Positions 17,760 through 27,469 of a stretch of 64,000 nucleotides of DNA are shown here, piece by piece. The DNA comes from Clostridiales bacterium UBA1763. GTDB lineage: Bacteria; Bacillota; Clostridia; Oscillospirales; Oscillospiraceae. The notes beneath the pieces are model-generated. The model was not told the DNA's origin and searched no databases. It was given only the letters and a program-made list of their open reading frames with translations. The first letter of the stretch is position 1; the number at the start of each line of letters is the position of its first letter. The position numbers and the translations under genes are program-made. The DNA lies in NCBI GenBank assembly GCA_002314685.1, contig DCHB01000080.1:1-64000 (forward strand). The letters run 5' to 3'.

Positions 17760-18990
17760 AGTTTATAACAGCAAAATATTCTGGATAATTATTTCTCTGC
17801 TTTGCTCATTTGCTATGTGGGCATATATAACAAGCCCTAATGCGGAGGATTATCAGAAGACCTTTAAGGGTGTGCAGGTCGAGCTTGCAGGGCAGGAAAA
17901 GCTTATGAGCTCACAGAGTCTCTCGATTACCGAGGTTGATACTCAGTCTGTAACCGTAACACTCCGAGGCAACCGCAGTATACTTGCAAGACTTGTAGCA
18001 AGCGATATTAAGGCGGTTATTGATGTCAGCAACATTAAACAGCCCAATGACATGACATGGGCGTATGAGCTTCAATATCCCGAAGGGGTTGACTCAAGCG
18101 AGATAACAATAGTCAGCAAATCGCCCGAAACGATTAACTTCACGGTTGTAAAAAATGCTACCAAGACCGTAAGCGTCAAGGGAAGCTTTGAGGGCGAGAT
18201 TGACGATGCCTGTGTTGCCGAGGAAATAGTGCTCGAGCCTTCAACGCTTGATATTACGGGACCCGAGGATATACTCGCCGATGTTGATTACGCATGGGTA
18301 ACCTTCGGCAAGGACAAGATTGACGCAAGCTACACCGAGGATGTCGGATTTAAGCTCATAGATAAGAACGGTAACGAGGTTTCAACAACGGGCTTGGAAT
18401 TTTCCGCGGATATCATTACCGCAACTCAGCCGATTCTCAAAACAAAGGAAGTTCCACTGACTGTCAAGCTTATCGCGGGCGGCGGCGTTGACGAGGACGA
18501 CTGCACAGTTACAATTAACCCGAAAACGATCGAAATAGCGGGCGACTCGCGTATTATCGACAAGATAAACAGCATTGAGCTCGGCACGATTGACCTTGCA
18601 TCATTCCAGACGAGCTATTCTCACACCTTCCCCGTGACAATTGACGACGGTGTGCAGAACATTAACGGCATAGTTGAGGCGGATGTCACGGTTGAAATCA
18701 AGGGTACGCACACTAAGACATTTACAACCGATAATATCTCGTGCAAGAATGTCACTAACGGATATACGGCGACAATTGATACTAAATCAATTGAGATTTG
18801 CCTGCGTTCAAAGGATGCAAGCTCATTAAACCGCATTGATGCGGATGATATAAGCGTAGTTGCGGATTTGAGCGACTACGGAACAACAACGGGGCAGATT
18901 ATTGCAACGTGCACGGTATATGTCAGCGGAATTGACGGAGTCGGCGCAGTCGGCGATGTTCGGGTGTCGGTAACAATATCAAAGGATTAG
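17737..18990 (+). CDS. cdaR: CdaA regulatory protein CdaR (YbbR repeats)
   Basis: A 417-residue protein with one N-terminal transmembrane segment (KIFWIIISLLCSFAMWAYITSP) and an extracytoplasmic part made of several YbbR repeats (for example VQVELAGQEKL..., VSVKGSFEGEID..., VPLTVKLIAGGG...). CdaR binds and modulates the cyclase CdaA. The overlapping start inside cdaA supports a functional pair. Confidence 0.93.
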   Translation: MKQKRISKVYNSKIFWIIISLLCSFAMWAYITSPNAEDYQKTFKGVQVELAGQEKLMSSQSLSITEVDTQSVTVTLRGNRSILARLVASDIKAVIDVSNIKQPNDMTWAYELQYPEGVDSSEITIVSKSPETINFTVVKNATKTVSVKGSFEGEIDDACVAEEIVLEPSTLDITGPEDILADVDYAWVTFGKDKIDASYTEDVGFKLIDKNGNEVSTTGLEFSADIITATQPILKTKEVPLTVKLIAGGGVDEDDCTVTINPKTIEIAGDSRIIDKINSIELGTIDLASFQTSYSHTFPVTIDDGVQNINGIVEADVTVEIKGTHTKTFTTDNISCKNVTNGYTATIDTKSIEICLRSKDASSLNRIDADDISVVADLSDYGTTTGQIIATCTVYVSGIDGVGAVGDVRVSVTISKD

Positions 18991-19003
18991 AGGCGAATAT
19001 AAT

Positions 19004-19411
19004 ATGACACAGGATGCTGTTGTTACAAGAGTTTTTCATAACGGACTTGCCGAGGTAGCAGTAACACGCGGTACAGCCTGCGGAAGTAATTGCGGAAACT
19101 GCGAAAGCTGTGCTTTTCAAAATGAGCTTAAGGCGATTGCAAAGAATACGGTCAATGCCATGCAGGGAGAAAAGGTAGTAATAGAAAGTATGTCATCGCG
19201 TATTTTCGGTGCCGCATTTTTGCTCTATATAGTTCCGTTTATCGCACTGTTTATCGGTTACGCTATCGCCGCAGTAAACAGCCTGCCTGAGGGCAAATGC
19301 ATAATAGTCAGCATAGCGGCATTTCTTGTTGCGGTTGCCGTTGTGGTAATTTATCAGAGAATAAACAAGCGTAAAAAACCCATTACTTTTGAAATAGTTC
19401 AGCTGCGCTGA
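19004..19411 (+). CDS. SoxR-reducing system RseC family protein
   Basis: A 135-residue protein with an N-terminal cysteine cluster ACGSNCGNCESC (C-X3-C-X2-C-X2-C, residues 26-36) and two transmembrane helices (residues 67-90 and 98-118). This is the RseC/MucC architecture, linked to Rnf-type electron transport and redox sensing. Here it sits between cdaR and yicC. A redox role is plausible, but no partner gene is nearby. Confidence 0.8.
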   Translation: MTQDAVVTRVFHNGLAEVAVTRGTACGSNCGNCESCAFQNELKAIAKNTVNAMQGEKVVIESMSSRIFGAAFLLYIVPFIALFIGYAIAAVNSLPEGKCIIVSIAAFLVAVAVVVIYQRINKRKKPITFEIVQLR

Positions 19412-19423
19412 CGGGAGGATAAA

Positions 19424-20302
19424 ATGATTAAAAGCATGACCGGATACGGCAGCGCAAAGGGTACCGTTGAGGGAATTGAGGTATGTGTTGAGCTTAAAAG
19501 CGTAAACAATAAATTCCTTGATACATCGGTCAGAATGCCGAGAAGCTTCCTTTTTGCCGAGGAAACAGTCAAAGCCGCCGTGCAGGAGCATATAAGCCGC
19601 GGTAAGGTTGATATTTTCGTCACCGTTGACACGTCGATGGCAGACGATATGGCAGTTAAGATCAACGAGCCCTTGCTCAAGGGTTATCTTGATGCGCTGA
19701 GCCTTATTTCTGAAAAATTCGAGCTTTCCAATGAGCTCAATGCAATGAGCGTCAGCAAGTTCCCCGATGTTTTGTCAGTCGAGAAAAAGGAGCTTGATGC
19801 CGATGCCGTTGCCGAGGGTATAAGAGCGATTGCCGAAAAGGCACTGTGCGATTTCGACGCCATGCGTATCCGCGAGGGTAAAAAGCTTCACGAGGATGTT
19901 TTGGCAAAGCTTGAAACTATTGAAAAGCTTGTCGGCATAATCGAAACCGAGTCGCCCAAAACAGTTGCTCAGTACCGTGAAAAGCTGACAACAAAGCTCA
20001 ATGAGGTTCTCGGCTCATCTGGAATTGACGAGTCAAGGATAATAACAGAGGCGGCAATTTTTGCCGATAAGGTTGCAGTTGACGAGGAGACCGTAAGACT
20101 TCGCAGTCACATGGAACAGCTTAAAGCTATGCTTGACGGCGGCTCGCCCATAGGCAGAAAAATCGACTTCCTGCTTCAAGAGTTTAACCGAGAGGCAAAT
20201 ACAACGGGCTCAAAGTGTCAGAACGCCGACATAGCCCATGTGGTTGTCGATTTGAAGTCGGAAATCGAAAAAATCAGAGAACAAATTCAGAATATAGAGT
20301 GA
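19424..20302 (+). CDS. yicC: YicC family endoribonuclease
   Basis: A 292-residue YicC/YloC family protein beginning [12 protein letters not shown], with the family C-terminus [21 protein letters not shown]. YicC members are metal-dependent endoribonucleases involved in RNA turnover. It opens the block yicC-remA-gmk-rpoZ, the same order as B. subtilis yloC-remA-gmk-rpoZ. Confidence 0.93.
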   Translation: MIKSMTGYGSAKGTVEGIEVCVELKSVNNKFLDTSVRMPRSFLFAEETVKAAVQEHISRGKVDIFVTVDTSMADDMAVKINEPLLKGYLDALSLISEKFELSNELNAMSVSKFPDVLSVEKKELDADAVAEGIRAIAEKALCDFDAMRIREGKKLHEDVLAKLETIEKLVGIIETESPKTVAQYREKLTTKLNEVLGSSGIDESRIITEAAIFADKVAVDEETVRLRSHMEQLKAMLDGGSPIGRKIDFLLQEFNREANTTGSKCQNADIAHVVVDLKSEIEKIREQIQNIE

Positions 20303-20312
20303 GGACACAAGC

Positions 20313-20573
20313 TTGAAGCTCATAAATATCGGATTTGGCAATATGGTGTCTGCTGAAAGAATAGTGGCTGTTGTAAGCCCCGAGTCGGCACCTATTAAGC
20401 GTGTAATTCAGGATGTCCGCGAAAAGGGACTTCTTATTGATGCCTCCTTCGGAAGAAGCACAAAGGCGGTAGCGGTAATGGACAGCGGACATATTATACT
20501 GTCGGCACTTTCCCCCGAGGTGCTGGCGGCACGAATGATAAATGCAAGTGAGGAAGGAATTGAAAATGGCTAA
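20313..20573 (+). CDS. remA: Extracellular matrix regulator RemA (DUF370)
   Basis: An 86-residue RemA-family DNA-binding protein ([29 protein letters not shown]...). In B. subtilis RemA activates biofilm matrix and osmoprotection genes. Start codon TTG 20313 with GTGAGG upstream. It overlaps the gmk start by a few bases and lies in the conserved yicC-remA-gmk order. Confidence 0.92.
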   Translation: MKLINIGFGNMVSAERIVAVVSPESAPIKRVIQDVREKGLLIDASFGRSTKAVAVMDSGHIILSALSPEVLAARMINASEEGIENG

Positions 20574-21168
20574 TCAAAGAGGAAAGCTTATTGTAATCTC
20601 GGGACCGTCAGGTGCAGGCAAGAGCACTGTCGTGTTCAAGGCACTTGAGGGCAGAACGGATGTTTGCTTCTCCGTTTCTGCAACAACAAGAAAGCCCAGA
20701 CCGACAGAGGTTGACGGAAGAGAGTATTTCTTTGTCGATCTCGATAAGTTCAGAGACATGGTTGCAAACGATGAGTTCTTAGAGCACGCCGAGTATGTCG
20801 CAAACTCCTACGGCACACCGAGAGCTTATGTTGAAAAGAAGCTCAACGAGGGCATGAATGTACTTCTCGACATTGAGGTACAGGGCGCACTTCAGGTCCA
20901 TGAAAAGATGCCCGAGGCTGTTATGGTGTTTATCATTCCGCCCTCCATGCAGGAGCTTGAAAACCGACTCAGAGGCAGAGGCACAAGCTCTGAGCGTGAA
21001 ATCGAAGCCCGTCTTTTCAGAGCAAGAGAAGAATATGCGGCGGCTGATTTTTATGATTATATTATCATCAACGACGATGCCGATGTAGCCGCAAAGGAAT
21101 TTTCGTCAATAATAACCGCAGAATACTGCAAATTTGATTTAAGAAAAAACTTATTAAGTGAGGTTTGA
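20566..21168 (+). CDS. gmk: Guanylate kinase
   Basis: A 200-residue kinase converting GMP to GDP. P-loop [13 protein letters not shown]-binding region [17 protein letters not shown], and the lid region [17 protein letters not shown] are present. ATG 20566 follows AGGAAGG by 8 nt, so I chose it over the longer ATG at 20542. It overlaps the remA stop. Confidence 0.96.
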   Translation: MANQRGKLIVISGPSGAGKSTVVFKALEGRTDVCFSVSATTRKPRPTEVDGREYFFVDLDKFRDMVANDEFLEHAEYVANSYGTPRAYVEKKLNEGMNVLLDIEVQGALQVHEKMPEAVMVFIIPPSMQELENRLRGRGTSSEREIEARLFRAREEYAAADFYDYIIINDDADVAAKEFSSIITAEYCKFDLRKNLLSEV

Positions 21169-21173
21169 TTATT

Positions 21174-21365
21174 ATGATGCTTTATCCCCCCGTAGCTGAG
21201 CTTGTTGACAAAACAGGAAGCCGCTATCAGCTTGTCAATCTCGTAGCGAGAAGAGCGCGTTCAATTTCCGCCGATGCAGAGGAAAACGGCGATATACTCG
21301 AAAAGAAGCCCGTTTCCGCGGCTATTGACGAGGTATATACAGGAAAGCTTACATTAGAGAAGTAA
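21174..21365 (+). CDS. rpoZ: DNA-directed RNA polymerase subunit omega
   Basis: A 63-residue omega subunit: LYPPVAELVDKTGSRYQLVNLVARRARSI is the conserved core that helps fold the beta-prime subunit. ATG 21174 is spaced 10 nt from GTGAGG. It directly follows gmk as in most Firmicutes, and a terminator comes next. Confidence 0.93.
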   Translation: MMLYPPVAELVDKTGSRYQLVNLVARRARSISADAEENGDILEKKPVSAAIDEVYTGKLTLEK

Positions 21366-21374
21366 TATAGCTAT

Positions 21375-21412
21375 GCTCAGCGGAGCATTCTCCGCTGGGC
21401 TTTAATTCTTTG
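21375..21412 (+). terminator. Intrinsic terminator after rpoZ
   Basis: An 11-bp stem with one G-T pair (21375-21385 with 21390-21400), CATT loop, then TTTAATTCTTT. A weak TTACAT-17-TATGCT promoter (21349-21377) overlaps its left edge and could feed priA. Confidence 0.75.
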
Positions 21413-21424
21413 AGGAGGGTATGT

Positions 21425-23680
21425 ATGTTTAAGCCTAAAGTGGCAAAAATTGCGGTTTCTGCCGCTACATATTGGCTTGATAAACCCTACGATTACCTTA
21501 TCCCCGAGAATTTAAGCGCCGATGTCAAAGCGGGCGTGCGCGTAACTGTCCCGTTTTCAAGAGGCAACAGACGAAGCGAGGGAATTGTTCTCGGCGTATC
21601 TGACCATAGTGATTATGAAAGTCAGCTGAAGCCCATTGAGGCTGTATTAGACTCAGAGCCCGTATTGAGCATTGAGCAATTACAGCTTGCGTTATGGATG
21701 CACGACAGATTTTTCTGCACGGTTTACGACGCAATTAAAACTATTCTGCCTGCGGGCTTTTGGTTTAAGGCAGACGGTGCACGAAAGGTCAAGGACAAAA
21801 CTGTTGAGATGATTGAGCTTGCGGTTGATGCCGAGGATGCGTATTTAATTTCGCAGAATAAGCGGCGAAAAGCTCCGCAGCAGGCATCCTTGCTTGAGCT
21901 TTTGTGCTCAACGGGCAGAGTGTTGGCAGTTGAGGCACTGCATTTTACGGGTGCATCGCGTCAGTCACTGAAGGCTCTCATAAATGCCGAGCTTGTTCGC
22001 TCCGAGCAGGAGGAAACCTTCCGCAGACCTGAGGTATTTTCAGGTAAGCTAAAGCCTCTGCCTGAGCTTAACGCTGAACAGCAGTCGGCGTTTGAGGGCA
22101 TAAATGAGCTCATGACGGGCAATAAGCCTGAGGCGGCACTGCTTTTCGGTGTGACGGGAAGCGGCAAAACTGCAGTGTATGTTCATCTCATCAGCAATGC
22201 TATAGTAAAGGGCAAAACCGCCCTTTTGCTCGTACCCGAAATTGCACTCACTCCGCAGATGATAAGCACCTTTTCGGGCTATTTCGGCGACGAAATTGCC
22301 GTACTGCACAGCAGTCTTTCGGTAGGCGAGAGATACGACGAATGGAAGCGTGTTAAAAACGGCGCGGCAAAGCTCGTTATAGGCACGAGAAGCGCCATAT
22401 TTGCTCCGAATGAAAACCTCGGACTTATCATAATAGACGAGGAGCAGGAGGACAGCTATAAGTCGGAAAATTCTCCGCGCTATCACGCGAGAGACATAGC
22501 AAAATATAGATGCGCAAAGTCAAATGCCCTGCTTTTGTTAGGCTCGGCGACACCCGAGCTTGAAACAAGATACTGTGCGCAGACGGGAAAATACAACTTT
22601 TTCAGTCTTAGTAAGCGTTACAATGAGCTTAAGCTTCCCGAGGTCAGCATTGTTGACATGAAACGGGAAATCCGCAACGGCAACGCGGGCAATATCAGCA
22701 CAAAGCTTCAGGACGAGCTTGCCGAAAATATAAAAAACGGCGAGCAAAGCATACTGTTTCTCAACAGAAGAGGCGCAAATAAGCTTATAAGCTGTGGAGA
22801 TTGCGGCTATGTTTATAAGTGCCCGAATTGCAGTGTATCCTTGACATATCACAGCTCAAACGGCAGACTTATGTGCCATTACTGCGGCTATTCACGCAGG
22901 GTTGACGGTAAATGCCCCGATTGCGGCGGAATTCTGACCTATATCGGTGCAGGCACACAGCTTATTGAAGAGGAAATTCATCAGCTTTTCCCCGAGGCAG
23001 ATGTGCTCCGAATGGATATTGATACCGTCAAAGCCGCTGGTACACATGAGGCACTGCTCGAAAAATTCGAAAAAGAAAAAATCCCCATTATGATCGGCAC
23101 TCAAATGGTCACAAAGGGGCTCAATTTTGAAAATGTAACGCTTATAGGCGTTATATCCGCAGACCAAAGCTTATATTGCGGAGATTACCGTTCGGGCGAG
23201 AGAACATTCTCGCTGATAACGCAGGTAGTCGGCAGAAGCGGCAGAGGCAAAAAGCAGGGAAGGGCTGTAATTCAGACCTTCACTCCCGATAATGAGATAA
23301 TAAAGCAGGCGGCAAAGCAGGATTATGACAGCTTTTACTGCTCCGAGCTTGAGTTGAGAAGACTGCAGCTGACTCCACCCTTTGCGGATATAATATCAAT
23401 CACGGCATCGGGCACGAACGAGGATGCCGTTATGCGATGCAGTGTTGATATCCGCAATATTCTGCTTGCATCTATTAAGGATGAGTATGTAAGAATATTG
23501 GGACCTGCACCTTTGTCGGTGGTTAAGGTTAATAACAGATACAGATATCGCGTTAGCATAAGCTGTAAGGCGGATAAACAGATACGTGAAATCGTATCCG
23601 CTATTTTAATTAAATGCAACAGCTCTGGTAAATATAAATCCGTCAGTATTTTTGCTGACAATAATCCATCAGATCAATAA
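21425..23680 (+). CDS. priA: Primosomal protein N' (replication restart helicase PriA)
   Basis: A 751-residue superfamily-2 helicase. An N-terminal DNA-binding part is followed by Walker A GVTGSGKTAV, the DEAH-box position IIDEEQEDSYK (Gln in place of the more common His), eight zinc-binding cysteines (CGDCGYVYKCPNCS to CPDCGG), and helicase motifs VTKGLNFENVTL and QVVGRSGRGKKQG. It reloads the replisome at stalled forks. ATG 21425 has GAGGAGGGT directly upstream. It starts a tight run to rsgA. Confidence 0.95.
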   Translation: MFKPKVAKIAVSAATYWLDKPYDYLIPENLSADVKAGVRVTVPFSRGNRRSEGIVLGVSDHSDYESQLKPIEAVLDSEPVLSIEQLQLALWMHDRFFCTVYDAIKTILPAGFWFKADGARKVKDKTVEMIELAVDAEDAYLISQNKRRKAPQQASLLELLCSTGRVLAVEALHFTGASRQSLKALINAELVRSEQEETFRRPEVFSGKLKPLPELNAEQQSAFEGINELMTGNKPEAALLFGVTGSGKTAVYVHLISNAIVKGKTALLLVPEIALTPQMISTFSGYFGDEIAVLHSSLSVGERYDEWKRVKNGAAKLVIGTRSAIFAPNENLGLIIIDEEQEDSYKSENSPRYHARDIAKYRCAKSNALLLLGSATPELETRYCAQTGKYNFFSLSKRYNELKLPEVSIVDMKREIRNGNAGNISTKLQDELAENIKNGEQSILFLNRRGANKLISCGDCGYVYKCPNCSVSLTYHSSNGRLMCHYCGYSRRVDGKCPDCGGILTYIGAGTQLIEEEIHQLFPEADVLRMDIDTVKAAGTHEALLEKFEKEKIPIMIGTQMVTKGLNFENVTLIGVISADQSLYCGDYRSGERTFSLITQVVGRSGRGKKQGRAVIQTFTPDNEIIKQAAKQDYDSFYCSELELRRLQLTPPFADIISITASGTNEDAVMRCSVDIRNILLASIKDEYVRILGPAPLSVVKVNNRYRYRVSISCKADKQIREIVSAILIKCNSSGKYKSVSIFADNNPSDQ

Positions 23681-23695
23681 ACGGAGAAGTCAAAA

Positions 23696-24199
23696 ATGGC
23701 ACTTAGAAATATAGTAACTAAGGAAGATAAAATTCTTTATAAAAAATGCAGACCCGTCGTTAAGTTTAACGACAGACTTCACATTCTGCTTGACGATATG
23801 GCAGAGACCTTGTATAAGGCAAACGGTGTAGGTCTTGCCGCACCGCAGGTCGGCATATTGCGCAGAGCAGTGCTCGTTATCGAAACAAATGTCGATGAAG
23901 GCGAAGAGGAGTTCGTTATTGAGCTCATAAATCCCGAAATCATTGAGGCAAGCGGTGAGCAGGTTGGCGCAGAGGGCTGCCTTAGTGTCCCGGGTGAATA
24001 CGGCATCGTCCGCAGACCCGATGTTGTTAAGGTCAGGGCACAGGACAGAAACGGCGAATGGTTTGAGTACGAGGGCGAGGGTCTTACGGCAAGATGCTTC
24101 TGCCATGAAATAGAGCATCTTGACGGGCATCTTTTCACCGAAAAGTGCGAGAGAATGCTCACAGAGGAAGAATTAAGCGGTCCGTCCGAGGAGGAATAA
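23696..24199 (+). CDS. def: Peptide deformylase
   Basis: A 167-residue metallo-deformylase that removes the formyl group from new proteins. The three motifs are GVGLAAPQVG, EGCLSVPG (metal Cys) and CHEIEHLDG (HExxH; the usual Asp before the second His is Glu). It ends directly against fmt, whose product adds the formyl group removed here. Confidence 0.96.
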   Translation: MALRNIVTKEDKILYKKCRPVVKFNDRLHILLDDMAETLYKANGVGLAAPQVGILRRAVLVIETNVDEGEEEFVIELINPEIIEASGEQVGAEGCLSVPGEYGIVRRPDVVKVRAQDRNGEWFEYEGEGLTARCFCHEIEHLDGHLFTEKCERMLTEEELSGPSEEE

Positions 24200-25123
24200 A
24201 TGCGTATAGTATTTATGGGCACGCCCGATTTTGCGGCGGCTTCATTACAAAAGCTTATTGACGAAAAGTGCGAGGTTGTAGGTGTTTTCACTCAGCCCGA
24301 TAAGCCGAGAAACCGCGGTATGCAGTTATCCTTCAGTCCCGTAAAACAGATTGCACTCGATAACAATATACCCGTATTTCAGCCGACAAAGCTCCGTGAC
24401 GGCACTGCAACCGAGCTTATAAGGTCACTTAATCCCGATATTCTCGTAGTAGTTGCCTACGGCAGAATTTTGCCCGATGATATGCTTGAGGTCGCAAAAT
24501 ACGGTGCAATCAATGTTCACGCTTCGCTTTTGCCTAAGTATCGCGGTGCGGCACCCATTCAGTGGTCGGTGTTAAACGGCGATAAGGAGACGGGCGTTAC
24601 AACAATGTACCTTGCCTCCGAAATGGATACGGGCGATATAATATTCACAGAAAAAACACCTATAGGCGAGTTTGAGACCTCGGGTGAGCTTTTTGACAGA
24701 CTTATGGTCATGGGCGCAGAGCTTCTCATTAAGACACTGACGGCTATTGAAAACGGCACTGCATCTCGCATACAGCAGGATAATTCGCAGGCAAGCTATG
24801 TAACAATGCTCGATAAGAGCATAAGCCCGATTGACTGGACAAAATCACCCCGTGAAATCATTAAATGGATATACGGCTTAAATCCGTGGCCTGTCGCAAC
24901 AATGCAGATAGGCGATGACACATTTAAGGTTTACGCAGCCGAATATACCGAAACCGTCACCGAAAAAGCCCCCGCAAGCATTGTTAGTGCGGGTAAAAAG
25001 GGCATTGAGATTGCCTGCGGCGGCGGAAGGACAGTTTTAATAACCGAGCTTCAGGCGGCGGGCAAAAAACGCATGAAGGCCGCCGATTACCTGCTCGGTC
25101 ATCCCATTGTAATAGAGGAATAA
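24200..25123 (+). CDS. fmt: Methionyl-tRNA formyltransferase
   Basis: A 307-residue enzyme that formylates initiator Met-tRNA using 10-formyl-THF. MRIVFMGTPDFAAASLQKL, NVHASLLPKYRGAAPIQW (catalytic Asn and His) and GDKETGVTTMYLASEMDTGDI are visible, with the C-terminal OB-like domain. The ATG abuts the def stop; the Shine-Dalgarno GAGGAGG lies in the def 3' end. Confidence 0.97.
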   Translation: MRIVFMGTPDFAAASLQKLIDEKCEVVGVFTQPDKPRNRGMQLSFSPVKQIALDNNIPVFQPTKLRDGTATELIRSLNPDILVVVAYGRILPDDMLEVAKYGAINVHASLLPKYRGAAPIQWSVLNGDKETGVTTMYLASEMDTGDIIFTEKTPIGEFETSGELFDRLMVMGAELLIKTLTAIENGTASRIQQDNSQASYVTMLDKSISPIDWTKSPREIIKWIYGLNPWPVATMQIGDDTFKVYAAEYTETVTEKAPASIVSAGKKGIEIACGGGRTVLITELQAAGKKRMKAADYLLGHPIVIEE

Positions 25124-25124
25124 T

Positions 25125-26435
25125 ATGCCTGATTGTGCAAGACAAGCAGCTCTTGAGGCTATCGAAAGATGCAGAAGAAGCGGAGCATGGTCATCTGCTG
25201 TAATAGACGCAGTAATAACTAAATATTCGCTCGATTCAAGGTCTGCCGCGCTTGCTTCGCACATCTTTTTGGGCGTAATGCAGAACAAAGCTCTGTGCGA
25301 TTTTTATATTGACAGCTATTGCACATCGGCATCTAAAATCGAGCCTAAGGTACGGGATATTCTTGAAATTGCCGTTTATCAGCTCGTTTTTATGGACAAG
25401 ATACCAGCAAATGCCGCAGTTAACGAGGCGGTAAATATATGCAAAAAGCTCGGATATTCAAGGGCTTCGGGCTTTGTAAATGCAGTGCTTCGTAAAATAT
25501 CAAGAGATATTGACAAGCTTCCCGAGGTACCGCATAAAGGAAGCGGTGAATATCTCTGCATAAAATACAGTCATCCAAAGTGGCTGTGTGATTACATGAT
25601 AAACCGTTACGGCTATGATTTTGCCGAGGGATTTTTAGCGGCAAATAATCGCGAGCCCGATACGACAATTCAGGTTAATACGCTTAAAACCGACTGTGAT
25701 GATTTGATGAATATGCTCGCTGACAGCGGAGTTTCGGTTAAAAAGCATGAATGGCTTGATAATTGCCTTGATGTTAAAGGCAATATAAAGTCCATGAAGG
25801 GCTTTGATGAAGGGCTCTTTTATGTGCAGGATGCCGCGGCAAGAGCCGCTGTGTGTATAGCAGAGGTAAAGAGTGGCGATAAGGTGCTTGACGCCTGCGC
25901 CGCACCGGGCGGCAAAAGCTTTGCTTTGGCAATAGATATGCAAAATAAGGGCAGTATTCTGTCCTGCGATTTGCACGAAAAGAAGCTGAAGCTTATAAAC
26001 GAGGGTGCCGAAAGACTCGGAATTGAAATAATCAGCACAAAAGCAAACGACGCGCGAAATGCCCCTGATGAGCAATACGATGTCATAATCGCCGATGTGC
26101 CCTGCTCGGGCTACGGAGTAATCCGCAAAAAGCCTGATATAAGATACAAGCCCGAAAACGAGAGAAATGCACTGCCCGAAATTCAACTTGCAATTCTTGA
26201 AAATCTATCAAGCGCACTCAAGCCCGACGGAACGCTTATATACTCAACCTGCACGGTTTTTGAGGAAGAAAACGAGGCGGTTGTAAATGAGTTTCTTTCA
26301 AAACACACCGATTTTGAAGCTGTTGAGTTTACTTTGCCCGGCGGCAAAATAGCTCAGAACGGTATGCACACCTTTTGGCCTCATATTGACGGCACCGACG
26401 GATTTTTTGCTTGCAAGCTCAGGAGAAAACAATGA
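25125..26435 (+). CDS. rsmB: 16S rRNA (cytosine-967-C5)-methyltransferase
   Basis: A 436-residue RsmB/Sun protein. Residues 1-140 form a NusB-like RNA-binding domain. The SAM domain has VLDACAAPGGKSFA (motif I), ADVPCSGYGVIRKKPDIRY and the catalytic cysteine in YSTCTVFEEENE. It methylates a cytosine in 16S rRNA. It is coupled to fmt (1 nt gap) and to rlmN (ATGA overlap). Confidence 0.95.
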   Translation: MPDCARQAALEAIERCRRSGAWSSAVIDAVITKYSLDSRSAALASHIFLGVMQNKALCDFYIDSYCTSASKIEPKVRDILEIAVYQLVFMDKIPANAAVNEAVNICKKLGYSRASGFVNAVLRKISRDIDKLPEVPHKGSGEYLCIKYSHPKWLCDYMINRYGYDFAEGFLAANNREPDTTIQVNTLKTDCDDLMNMLADSGVSVKKHEWLDNCLDVKGNIKSMKGFDEGLFYVQDAAARAAVCIAEVKSGDKVLDACAAPGGKSFALAIDMQNKGSILSCDLHEKKLKLINEGAERLGIEIISTKANDARNAPDEQYDVIIADVPCSGYGVIRKKPDIRYKPENERNALPEIQLAILENLSSALKPDGTLIYSTCTVFEEENEAVVNEFLSKHTDFEAVEFTLPGGKIAQNGMHTFWPHIDGTDGFFACKLRRKQ

Positions 26436-27469
26436 AAAATATAAAATCAATGCTGCCTGAAGAAATCGCGGCGGATTTTGAAAAGCTCGGTGAGCCTAAA
26501 TACAGAGCGAAGCAGGTTTATAAATGGCTTAACAGAGGTGTCGGCTCGTTTGAAGAGATGAGCGATATACCGAAGTCGCTGAGAGAAAAGCTCGAGGCGG
26601 AGTATTCTATTTACAAGCCCAAGGTAATAAAAAAGCAGGTTTCGCAAATTGACGGAACAATCAAATATTTATGGGAGCTGTACGACGGTAATGCTGTTGA
26701 GACGGTTGTAATGAGCTATAAGCACGGCAACACCGTATGCGTATCCTCGCAGGTCGGATGCCGTCAGGGCTGTGCCTTCTGTGCATCGACAATCGGAGGA
26801 CTTGTCAGATGCCTTGAGCCGTCAGAAATCCTTGATGAGGTGCTGTTTTCTCAGCTTGATTCGGGCAAGACTATCAATAACATAGTCCTCATGGGTATTG
26901 GTGAGCCGCTTGATAACTTCGATAATGTCGTTAAGTTTTTGAAGCTTGTCAACAATCCCGACGGTATGAATATCGGTATGCGTCATATTTCGCTTTCGAC
27001 CTGCGGACTTGTTGAAAAATTTGATGAGCTTGCCGAGCTTGATATGCAGTTGACATTATCTGTGTCGCTCCACGCACCCGACGATGAAACCCGTTCAAAG
27101 CTGATGCCCGCTAATAGGGGCAGAGGCGTTGAGGCACTTATGTCAGCGTGCAGACGTTATTACGACAAAACGGGCAGACGAATTTCCTTCGAATACATTA
27201 TGATTGACGGCGTTAACGATACCGAGTATCACGCTAAGCTATTGTCAAAGCACGCAAAAAGCGTATGCGCACACGTCAATCTTATCCCCATGAATCATGT
27301 TGAGGAGAGAGAGTTCAGACCTTCAACAGCGGGACACATGAAAGCGTTTATAAAAATCCTTGAAGATAACGGCGTTAATGTTACTGTCAGAAGAAAGCTC
27401 GGCGGTGATGTTGACGCATCCTGCGGTCAGCTTCGCAGAAAAATTGAGAAGGGTAAGGGTTGCCGATGA
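26432..27469 (+). CDS. rlmN: Dual-specificity rRNA/tRNA (adenine-C2)-methyltransferase RlmN
   Basis: A 345-residue radical-SAM enzyme that methylates A2503 of 23S rRNA and A37 of some tRNAs. The cluster motif CRQGCAFC lies near residue 115, and a C-terminal cysteine is present in VDASCGQLR. ATG 26432 has AGGAG upstream and overlaps the rsmB stop. Confidence 0.95.
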   Translation: MKNIKSMLPEEIAADFEKLGEPKYRAKQVYKWLNRGVGSFEEMSDIPKSLREKLEAEYSIYKPKVIKKQVSQIDGTIKYLWELYDGNAVETVVMSYKHGNTVCVSSQVGCRQGCAFCASTIGGLVRCLEPSEILDEVLFSQLDSGKTINNIVLMGIGEPLDNFDNVVKFLKLVNNPDGMNIGMRHISLSTCGLVEKFDELAELDMQLTLSVSLHAPDDETRSKLMPANRGRGVEALMSACRRYYDKTGRRISFEYIMIDGVNDTEYHAKLLSKHAKSVCAHVNLIPMNHVEEREFRPSTAGHMKAFIKILEDNGVNVTVRRKLGGDVDASCGQLRRKIEKGKGCR